Assembly: GCA_024427105.1 (NCBI GenBank) | Contig: JAKSVR010000007.1 | Coordinates: 1-28,476 of the forward strand | DNA length: 28,476 nt | From: Mycoplasmoidaceae bacterium | GTDB taxonomy: Bacteria > Bacillota_I > Bacilli_A > Mycoplasmatales > Mycoplasmoidaceae | Direction: 5' to 3' | Shown here: one piece after another, positions 20,528-28,476 of the stretch | Layout: each line of letters opens with the position of its first letter | Numbering within the stretch: position 1 is the first letter of the stretch | Position numbers and translations under genes: made by a program | The notes under the pieces: generated by a model | Databases searched by the model: none | The model's input: only the letters and a program-made list of their open reading frames with translations | What the model was told of the DNA's origin: nothing

Positions 20528-22006
20528 TTATTTTGCATCCTTCATGTGTGGGAACAACAAAACATCACGGATAGATTCTTTACCAGTTAATAGCATAACT
20601 AATCTATCAACACCGATGCCAACACCACCAGTGGGTGGTAATCCATATTCTAGAGCATCAATATATTCCATGTCAACTTCGTTAGCTTCAGTATTTCCCA
20701 TTTCACGTTCTTTTAATTGTGCTTCAAATCTTTCCAATTGATCAATTGGATCGTTTAATTCACTAAAAGCATTTGCATATTCTTTCTGGCAAATAAATAA
20801 TTCAAATCGACGGACCATTCGTGGATCCTTTGGATCTTTCTTAGCTAAAGGTGAAATGTCTAGCGGGTGTTCAAGAATAAAAGTTGGTTGCAAACATTTT
20901 TCTTCACAGTACTTTTCAAAGAACATTGAAATAACATGTCCTCGTGTTAATTGGTGTGGCAATAACTCGATGCCATCTTTCTTTGCTAAATCAACTGCTT
21001 CTTTATCTGTTTTGATTTCATCAAAATCAATATGAGCAACATCTCTAATCATTTGAATCATTGAGATTCGTTTAAAAGGTTTGGAGAAATCAATATCAAC
21101 ACCTTTGTATGTTATTTTCGTCTTGTTAATTTTCTTAGCAACATGACGAATAATGTTCTCTGTTAAATCCATCATGTCTTCAAGATTAGCATAAGCTTGA
21201 TAAGCTTCAATTGAAGTAAATTCAGGGTTATGCATTGGATCCATTCCTTCGTTTCTAAAAATTCGTCCCATTTCATAAACCTTTTCAAAACCACCAACAA
21301 TTAATTTCTTTAATGGTAGTTCGGTAGCAATTCTTAGATAATAGTTTCTATCTAATGTATTGTGATGAGTTGTAAATGGTCTAGCAGCAGCACCACCTAA
21401 TTTTGGAGAAAGGATTGGTGTTTCAACTTCTAAGAAATCTTGACTAGACATATATTCACGAATATATTGCAAAATCTTTGTTCGTGTAACAAATGTGTTT
21501 AGACTTTCACGATTAGTCATTAAATCTAAATATCTTTTTCTTGCGCGAATTTCTTCATCAGCTAATCCGTGGAATTTTTCAGGTAATGGAATCAAGGATT
21601 TAGCTAAAATGACAAAGTCAGTAACTTTAATTGTTACTTGACCTGTCATAGTTTTCATTGGCGTTCCAGTGATACCAATAACATCTCCTAAGTCAAGAAT
21701 TTGTTTGAAGATTTGGAATTTATCTGGATCAAAAGTTTTTTTATTAATATAAAATTGCAAATCACCTGAAAAGTCAGAAATAACTCCAAATGTTTGTCTG
21801 ATTGCCATAACACGACCAGCCACTTTAATTTGATCAGAATTACTTTGTAATTCTTCATGAGTAAACTTATCATATGCTTTAATAAACTCAGCACATGAAT
21901 GAGTTCGTTCAAACTTTTCAATTGCATATGGGTTTTTGCCCATTTCAACTAATTTTTGTAATTTAGCTCTTCTTGCTAATTCTTGATCATTAAATTTACG
22001 TTCCAT
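20528..22006 (-). CDS. lysS: Lysyl-tRNA synthetase, class II
   Basis: 492 residues. The N-terminal OB-fold anticodon-binding domain (about 45-150) includes VAGRVMAIR and FSGDLQFYI. Class II motif 1 is FLEVETPIL, motif 2 spans FEKVYEMGRIFRNEG...HNPEFTSIEAY, and motif 3 is GVGIGVDRLVMLL. It charges tRNA-Lys. I chose the ATG at 22006 (MERKFNDQE): it has AAAGGC upstream and fits the family start, while the ATG at 22039 lies upstream of, and its reading frame runs through, the TATAAT box. No UGA codon occurs in this gene. No T-box-like leader is visible; the leader is only about 15 bases. The rpe gene follows 3 bases later. Confidence 0.96.
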   Translation of the reverse strand: MERKFNDQELARRAKLQKLVEMGKNPYAIEKFERTHSCAEFIKAYDKFTHEELQSNSDQIKVAGRVMAIRQTFGVISDFSGDLQFYINKKTFDPDKFQIFKQILDLGDVIGITGTPMKTMTGQVTIKVTDFVILAKSLIPLPEKFHGLADEEIRARKRYLDLMTNRESLNTFVTRTKILQYIREYMSSQDFLEVETPILSPKLGGAAARPFTTHHNTLDRNYYLRIATELPLKKLIVGGFEKVYEMGRIFRNEGMDPMHNPEFTSIEAYQAYANLEDMMDLTENIIRHVAKKINKTKITYKGVDIDFSKPFKRISMIQMIRDVAHIDFDEIKTDKEAVDLAKKDGIELLPHQLTRGHVISMFFEKYCEEKCLQPTFILEHPLDISPLAKKDPKDPRMVRRFELFICQKEYANAFSELNDPIDQLERFEAQLKEREMGNTEANEVDMEYIDALEYGLPPTGGVGIGVDRLVMLLTGKESIRDVLLFPHMKDAK

Positions 22007-22027
22007 AAATTTGCCTTTATTTATAGA

Positions 22028-22033
22028 ATTATA
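22028..22033 (-). promoter_or_regulatory. -10 box of lysS-rpe
   Basis: TATAAT on the minus strand, 21 bases before the ATG at 22006, leaving a short leader with AAAGGC as a weak ribosome binding site. Confidence 0.5.
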
Positions 22034-22061
22034 ATACATTTAAAAAAGATAATAATTTGAT

Positions 22062-22088
22062 AATAAAAAGAAACACCTGTTTGTTTTT
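22062..22088. terminator. Weak hairpin terminator
   Basis: AAACA-CC-TGTTT core with T-rich flanks on both strands (CTTTTTATTA on the minus strand). It probably ends the DJ-1 gene transcript, which stops at 22152. The stem is short, so this is tentative. The stretch 22089-22151 holds nothing else that I can support apart from a possible weak ATCAT/ATGAT stem. Confidence 0.4.
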
Positions 22089-22151
22089 TATTCTACTAAG
22101 TTAAAATACATCATTTATTGGATGATTGATTAAATATAGCCGACAAATATA

Positions 22152-22709
22152 TTACTTTCAGTACCTATAACATATTTGCTTTGCTGTTTCTTTAGCAGCA
22201 AGTGGGCTAACCAATTTTTTAATCACTGTTAAAGCGAAATCAATTGTGGTGCCTGCGGCTTTGGAAGTAATAAAGTTCTTATCAACAACAACATCATCGT
22301 TTACATGATGTTTTAGTCCTACTTCATATCCTGGATAACATGTTACTTTAACATTATCAATTATTCCTAATTGATTTAATACTGTTGGAGCAGCACAGTT
22401 AGCCATAACGATTACTTTGCCATTTACTTTGCGCAAATGTGCAACTAATTTAGCACATTGCACAGGGTCTAAGAATGCAGTGCATCCTTTCCCACCTGGT
22501 AAATAAATAGCTGAGTACTTAGATAAGTTTTCTTTAGCAAGAATGTCATCACATGAAATGTGAACACCATTTTGCATTATTAAGCTTTTCTTTTTCTCGA
22601 TTGAAATAATCTGTACACTAATTCCAGCTCTTCTTCAGATATCAGCTGGAATAATGACTTCCATTTCTTCACATTGATTTGCAACAATAATTGCGATCGA
22701 TGTTTTCAT
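22152..22709 (-). CDS. DJ-1/PfpI family protein
   Basis: 185 residues with UGA at two Trp positions. The N-terminus IAIIVANQCEEMEVIIPADIWRRAGI fits the DJ-1 signature in two parts: the acidic EE pair (Glu14/Glu15) that contacts the nucleophile, and the PADIWRRAG helix. The nucleophile elbow is VMANCAAPTVL with Cys105, matching DJ-1 Cys106. YLPGGKG is the usual PGG turn. Family members protect against oxidative or glyoxal damage, act as deglycases or chaperones, or bind small molecules; which applies here cannot be read. A TATAAT box ends 8 bases before the ATG and there is no Shine-Dalgarno site, so the mRNA is probably leaderless. Confidence 0.88.
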
Positions 22710-22717
22710 ACACTTAT

Positions 22718-22745
22718 ATTATAACTTATTTAAAAATAAGTTATA
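22718..22745 (-). promoter_or_regulatory. -10 box of the DJ-1 gene overlapping a hairpin
   Basis: TATAAT (22723-22718, minus strand) overlaps an 11-bp inverted repeat (ATAACTTATT / AATAAGTTAT with one flanking pair, 22720-22745) that lies on the stop codon of the upstream ATP-grasp gene. The hairpin lacks a proper T-run, so it is either a weak terminator or mRNA 3'-end structure. Confidence 0.5.
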
Positions 22746-24042
22746 TTTGCTTTGCTTTTTTAGTTTTTACCTTATCGATCTCAAATAATTGGTCAAAATG
22801 GTCTCGTTCCATATCCATGATATGGTAGAAATCCTTACAAATTTGTTCAAATGTATTACTTGCTAGGAAGATTATTCCACCAGTTGTGTGATAATCAATT
22901 GTTTTAGGCAACCATTGATTTTTAGCATGGAATAGTGCGCCAAAGTTACTATACAAGTAACTTTTTACATTCTTAAAACATTCTTTAAATTTATCACGTT
23001 TTACATACATATTGTATGGAACGATCAAAAACTTCATTGCACCAAATCGAATACATCGTTTATAGTTTCTCTTAAATGCCATAAACTTTTCTTCGTTTGT
23101 ATATGCTCATAATGAAACATTTGTTTCATGATGGCCTAAAACGTAATCAAGATATTTACCTTGCATGCTTCCACCAGGAGTACGACAGTTAGCTTCAATT
23201 AGTACTGGTCCCTTTTTGTCAACTTTAAATTCGTTGTGACACAAACCATAAGTTAAACCAATTGCTCTCAACACTTTTGAATTGTATTCAATTACTTTAG
23301 TATATTTTGGATCAGAAGGTTCCATAAACTTTAAAACCGCATAAACAGGTGCATATCCGGGAATTTCTTTTTTAATATACTCTCAAACTGAAGTAACTTT
23401 TTGAATACCATGACAAGAACAAGTGTTGATAACTATTTCTTCACCTTCGATTAATTCTTGAATTAATATTTGTCCACTAGTTAATCCTTGACCAGGCGCT
23501 GTGCAACAGTCAATAGCATTCATTAATTGTTTTTCATTCCGACAAATAAATACATTAACTGAGCTTGTGCCTTGAGCTGGTTTGACTATAACTTTTTTAT
23601 TATGTTCTTTAAAGAACTTTAAAGCAACAGGATATGTTGTATAAGTTATTGTTTCAATTGATCTCAGTCCATATTCTTTTAATGCTTTTTGACATTCAAG
23701 TTTGTCACGCATCTTAGGAAAGTTTTCATATGGTGAACTTGGTAAGTTCAAATCTTTTGATAAACGCAAAGCTAACTCAATACTATTATCAGTACAAGGA
23801 ATAATTGCAACTGGTTTAATCTTTCTAATGTTTCTTAAGTTTTGTTCGTAGCTAAGTGAAGCTTGAATAATCTCAGGTTGTTTTCCACCAAATGCGGTAT
23901 AGCGATAATGCAAAGGATTGAATTTTTTAATTCAAGGCATTTCTAAAACAACAGGAATCATTCCTTCATCTTGCGCATCTTTGATGAAATTTAAAGAAGT
24001 GGATACACAGTCGACAAATACTACTCTTTTTTTAGTTGACAT
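22741..24042 (-). CDS. ATP-grasp ligase of unknown substrate
   Basis: 433 residues with UGA Trp codons. The N-terminal 100 residues form a Rossmann-like pre-ATP-grasp region (KRVVFVDC, PVAIIPCTDNSIELA). The ATP-grasp core has KPAQGTSSVNVF at about 154-165 (adenine/phosphate-binding Lys and glycine loop), IQELIEGEEIVI at about 194-204, and the metal-binding C-terminal motif HNEF...LIEANCRTPGG with Glu283, Asn285 and Arg287. This is the pattern of the carbamoyl-phosphate-synthase-like group that includes L-amino-acid ligases and many unassigned peptide or amino-acid ligases. It should form an acyl phosphate and join it to an amine. It starts 2 bases after the metG stop with a strong GGAGGA site inside the metG end, so it is the second gene of a metG operon. 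Confidence 0.82.
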
Positions 24043-24044
24043 AA

Positions 24045-25598
<1,554 letters not shown>

Positions 25599-25624
25599 TT
25601 TTAATTTATTTAATATAAATATTG

Positions 25625-25649
25625 ACAAAATAAAGAAACCTATGGTTTA
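25625..25649 (-). terminator. Hairpin terminator of the small exported-protein gene
   Basis: Minus strand AAACC-ATA-GGTTT followed by CTTTATTTTG; the stop codon TAG is inside the loop and right arm. The short stem makes this moderate. Confidence 0.5.
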
Positions 25650-26344
25650 ATAAATGTGGCTTTAAATCCACTAAATGACATTTCTATTTGATTTCCTGTT
25701 ACAACACTAGTGTAAAAACAATATAAATCAAAATCTGCAGTCGAAGTTTCAAATTCTTCAAATTTTAAATCAACAGTTAATATGTACTTGCCTGTGGCAT
25801 CACGTTCTAAAACATAATCATCATCTTTATCGCCATCAGCATGAATTATTTTATCACCTAATTTTTGCACAATGCTCACTTTAACTAGGCTGCGGTCTGG
25901 TAAATAATCACCACTGTAGGTAAAAACATACTCAAAATCATTCATATTGCTAATTTGTTGAGCTTCACCAGTAAATTCTAGATTTCCTCTATCTACTGTA
26001 TGAGCATAAATAAACAATGATGAATTTTTTATGTAGTCACCAGCAATTCATAAATCACCAGTAGCGGAATCAAAAGCAAATTCATCTTCAGCCAATGTTC
26101 TTGTTGTATGAACAACAAGTAAATCAATTTCATGAGTTGGATCAAGAGGTACAATCTTAGTTGAATAATCATGTCCGACAATTACATGAGGGTTTGTAAC
26201 GGTTACTTCACCAATTATTTGGATATCAAAGTGTGAAGCCTTATAAGCTTGCTCTGCTCCAAAAACAGCTAAAGGTGCTATTGCAGTTATAGCTGCTGCA
26301 ACTGCAGGAACAACTATATTAGTAACTTTTATGATCTTATTCAT
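25640..26344 (-). CDS. Small exported beta-rich protein, possible relative of the giant surface protein
   Basis: 234 residues. A signal peptide is clear: short basic start (MNKIIK), hydrophobic segment to about residue 27 (VVPAVAAAITAIAPLAV), then a likely cleavage after VFG. There is no lipobox cysteine, so it would be released or stay attached by an uncleaved signal. The mature part alternates hydrophobic and polar residues and seems to hold two beta-sandwich-like units. Residues 141-149 (FTYSGDYLP) resemble the FTYTG[FY] landmark of the large surface protein at 3053-8830, and both units end in a GNLEFTG or GNQIEMSFSGF strand like that protein's xGxhxhxh motif. UGA encodes its single Trp. 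Function unknown; it stands alone between the alpha operon and metG. Confidence 0.8.
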
Positions 26345-26353
26345 ATATGAAAA

Positions 26354-26382
26354 ATTATAAAATATTTTGATTTAAATAACAA
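26354..26382 (-). promoter_or_regulatory. Promoter of the small exported-protein gene
   Basis: TTGTTA (-35, 26382-26377) and TATAAT (-10, 26359-26354) on the minus strand are separated by exactly 17 bases, the best complete promoter in the window. The -10 box ends 9 bases before the ATG at 26344, so the transcript would have a leader of only about 2-3 bases. The -35 box overlaps the T-run of the rplQ terminator. Confidence 0.7.
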
Positions 26383-26408
26383 AAAATCATACCTTTAGGT
26401 ATGATTTA
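26377..26408 (-). terminator. Intrinsic terminator of the alpha operon
   Basis: Minus strand stem AAATCATACCT / AGGTATGATTT (26407-26397 with 26394-26384) followed by T residues. It lies 16 bases after the rplQ stop codon and ends the rpsM-rpsK-rpoA-rplQ transcript. Confidence 0.9.
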
Positions 26409-26423
26409 CTGTTACTTAACTAA

Positions 26424-26783
26424 TTAAACTAATTGAATGATTGCCATCTTAGTGTTATCACCAGTACGGTTATCTAGTTTTAACACTCTTGTGTAACCAC
26501 CTTTACGACTAGCATATTTTTTAGCTAATGTAGTTGTAAGTTTCTTTAAAATTGCTTGTTTATCCATTTGCTTATTATCTAAGATAAACGACATAATTTC
26601 TTGCTTAGCAATTAAAGTGTTTTTCTTACCTAAAGTGATTAAATGATCAACATGTTTTCTTAATTCTTTAGCTTTAGCTTGAGTTGTTTCAATATAGCCA
26701 TAAACAATAACATCAGTTGCTTGTTGTCTGATGACCATATTTCTTCAAGCAGTATTTTTTCTATGTGTAATTACAAAAGACAT
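26424..26783 (-). CDS. rplQ: 50S ribosomal protein L17
   Basis: 119 residues, normal for L17. The N-terminal signature (THRKNTAWRNM, with Trp as UGA) and the helix ETTQAKAKELRKHVDHLITLGK are diagnostic, and GGYTRVLKL closes the fold near the polypeptide exit tunnel. The start is the ATG at 26783, preceded by GAAAGGAA. It follows rpoA by 14 bases and is the last gene of the alpha operon, ended by a strong hairpin. Confidence 0.97.
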
Positions 26784-26797
26784 TATGTTATTCCTTT

Positions 26798-27769
26798 CTA
26801 GCTCTTTTTGAAACTTAATCCGTAGTCTTGTAGTTTCTTACGGATTTCACGAAGTGATGTTTTACCAAGGTTTTTAATCTTTTCAACATCAGTACGAGTC
26901 ATGTTTGCTAATTCTTGGATTGTTCTAATACCAGAACGTTTTAAACAGTTGTATGAACGAACTGATAATTCAAGATCATCAATTGACACTGAAGTCACAG
27001 CTTGTTCTTGTGCTTCTTCGTTTTCTTTCATCATTTGTAGTTGAGCAATCTTTTCATTGATTTGAACTAATTGTTCAAAGTGTTCAACTAAAATCTTACT
27101 TGCATAAGCAACCGCATCAGTTGGAGTTACTGCACCATTAGTTACAACATCTAATGTTAAATAGTCACCCATGTGGTTCTTACTGATTTTTCTTTCATCA
27201 ACATGATATCCAACTTGTAGTACTGGACAGAAGTTAGAATCAGTGGCAATAATTGATAGAGTATTAATATTTTCTTGGTTTTCCTTGAAAGTCTTAAATC
27301 CTCGACCATTACTTGCGAAAATTTCCATTTCAAATTTTGGACTTGTTTTTGTTTTAGTAGCAATGTATAGATCTGGGTTTACTACTTCAAATCCAACTGG
27401 AAGTTCAATATCTTCAGCTTTAATTACACCAGCTTCTTTGAAGCTAATTTTCATTGTTGGTCAATTGTGTAATTCAGTTCCTTCAGGTATTGCTTCTTCA
27501 GAAATTTTTAATACTAATTGTTTTAAGTTAAGGATGATTTGTGTAACATCTTCCTTAATTCCATCAATTGCTTGGAATTCATGGTTAATTCCTGGAATTT
27601 TAATTGCAAATACACTTGCACCAGGAATGTTTGAAAGGATAACTCTTCTTAGAGCGTTACCAATAGTAATTCCAAAGCCTGATTCTAATGGTCCAATTTC
27701 AAATTGACCATGATTATCATTAATTGAATTAACGATTGGTTTAATAGAATACTTAATAAATTTTTCCAT
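26798..27769 (-). CDS. rpoA: RNA polymerase alpha subunit
   Basis: 323 residues. The N-terminal assembly domain has [20 protein letters not shown] and [23 protein letters not shown]. The C-terminal DNA- and activator-binding domain (about residues 250-320) has the helix-hairpin-helix region [20 protein letters not shown] and [14 protein letters not shown] linker rich in Glu and Gln joins them. A UGA at 27461 is read as Trp within LHNWPTMK. AGGAG precedes the ATG at 27769. It lies 12 bases after rpsK in the conserved order S13, S11, alpha, L17. Confidence 0.97.
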
Positions 27770-27781
27770 AATATGCTCCTT

Positions 27782-28207
27782 CTAACGTGGTTTCTTTGGT
27801 GGTCTACAGCCATTATGTGGAATTGGCGTAATATCAGCAATTTCAGTGATTTGTAATCCTGCAGCTGCTAAAGATCTGATTGCAGTATCTTTACCACGAC
27901 CAATACCATTGCATCTAACTGCAACAGTTTTTAATCCTAATGCCATTGCTTCTTTTGCGCATTGTTCTGCAGCAATACCAGCAGCATAAGGTGTTGCTTT
28001 CTTGCTACCTTTGTAACCAATAGTTCCAGCAGATGCTCATTTAATAGCATTACCAGACATATCAGTGATGGTAACAATTGTATTGTTAAGGGTAGAGTGA
28101 ATGTATGCCATACCATTAACAGAGGCAAGACGTTTTTTCTTCTTACCAGCTTTTTTCGCAGCAGGTTTTTTATCAGTTGCTGCTTTTGTTTTAGTTTGTT
28201 CAGCCAT
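27782..28207 (-). CDS. rpsK: 30S ribosomal protein S11
   Basis: 141 residues. An N-terminal extension of about 25 residues rich in Lys and Ala ([19 protein letters not shown]) precedes the S11 core. The core has [50 protein letters not shown] and the invariant end [17 protein letters not shown]. The Lys/Ala-rich extension is longer than in many bacteria. UGA encodes one Trp (AIKWASAG). A strong TAGGAGGATAG site precedes the ATG. It follows rpsM by 15 bases. Confidence 0.97.
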
Positions 28208-28222
28208 TTTTCTATCCTCCTA

Positions 28223-28476
28223 TTACTTAGTTTCTTGTTTCTTGTTAGCGATTGTTTTTCTAGGACCTTTACGCGTTCTTGCGTTAGTCTTAGTTCTTTG
28301 ACCTCTAACTGGTAAACCTTTTTTATGTCTAATACCACGATAACAATTAATTTCCATTAATTGTTTAATATTCATTGCTACGTCACGACGTAAATCACCT
28401 TCGATGGTGTATTTACTTGCTGCTTCACGGATGGCAGCAAATTCTTTTTCATCTAAATCTGCTGTTTTCTTTTCTG
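28223..28476 (-). CDS. rpsM: 30S ribosomal protein S13, N-terminus beyond the window
   Basis: The last 84 codons are present. They contain the S13 helix [20 protein letters not shown], then [21 protein letters not shown] and the basic [18 protein letters not shown] tail that binds 16S rRNA and tRNA at the subunit interface. The frame runs off the window end, so the start is missing. It is the first visible gene of the alpha operon. Its TAA is followed directly by TAG and the rpsK ribosome binding site. Confidence 0.96.
   Translation of the reverse strand, partial: EKKTADLDEKEFAAIREAASKYTIEGDLRRDVAMNIKQLMEINCYRGIRHKKGLPVRGQRTKTNARTRKGPRKTIANKKQETK

Noticed and set aside
22007..22039. Upstream ATG for lysS at 22039
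   Set aside because: The added residues run through the TATAAT box and do not look like LysRS. The ATG at 22006 has a better context.
22007..22151. Possible T-box or riboswitch leader upstream of lysS
   Set aside because: The distance from the -10 box to the start codon is only about 21 bases, too short for such an element, and the remaining sequence is low-complexity A/T with one weak hairpin.

Overview
The window is AT-rich bacterial chromosome that reads correctly only if UGA codes for tryptophan. With the standard code nearly every large gene (miaB, parE, parC, metG, lysine-neighbour genes, rpoA, rpsK) would be broken at conserved Trp positions. Together with a lipoprotein signal, very tight operons, NAD salvage genes in place of synthesis genes and a giant surface protein, this points to a mollicute (Mycoplasma-like). 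I cannot name the species. There is no CRISPR array, insertion sequence, tRNA or rRNA that I can see, and no gene-free stretch longer than 300 bases.

Layout. 1-935 (minus): the N-terminal part of a lipoprotein. 962-2413 (plus): miaB, diverging from it, without any usable ATG start. 2445-2915 (minus): a four-helix membrane protein. 3053-8830 (plus): one 1925-residue surface protein made of about 12-15 diverged beta-rich modules of roughly 124 residues. 8857-10940 (minus): an operon with overlapping genes, Abi_2/HEPN-like protein, Nudix hydrolase, TrmB. 11031-11699 (plus): KtrA potassium-uptake regulator. 11721-17775 (minus): the compact operon parE-parC-nadD/yqeK-mtnN, whose genes are at most 3 bases apart or overlap. 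17824-19874 (plus): nicotinate phosphoribosyltransferase and a five-helix membrane protein. 19871-22006 (minus): lysS-rpe. 22152-22709 (minus): a DJ-1/PfpI protein. 22741-25586 (minus): metG and an ATP-grasp ligase of unknown substrate. 25640-26344 (minus): a small exported beta-rich protein that seems to carry the same module as the giant protein. 26424-28476 (minus): the alpha operon rpsM-rpsK-rpoA-rplQ, with rpsM cut by the window end.

How the genes fit together. Most are housekeeping: translation (S13, S11, L17, LysRS, MetRS), transcription (RpoA), tRNA modification (MiaB, TrmB), chromosome decatenation (ParE/ParC), NAD salvage from nicotinate (PncB then NadD), S-adenosylhomocysteine/MTA clean-up (MtnN), pentose phosphate (Rpe) and K+ homeostasis (KtrA). 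The accessory content is the surface protein, its possible small relative, the lipoprotein, the Abi_2/HEPN protein and the ATP-grasp ligase.

A pattern runs through the window: many genes that head a transcript have a TATAAT-like box ending only about 6-9 bases before the start codon and no Shine-Dalgarno sequence (abi, parE, pncB, metG, the DJ-1 gene, the small exported protein, probably the lipoprotein), which implies leaderless mRNAs. Genes inside operons (rpsK, rpoA, the ATP-grasp gene) keep strong GGAGG-type sites. The miaB start fits the leaderless pattern only with an ATT or ATA start codon.
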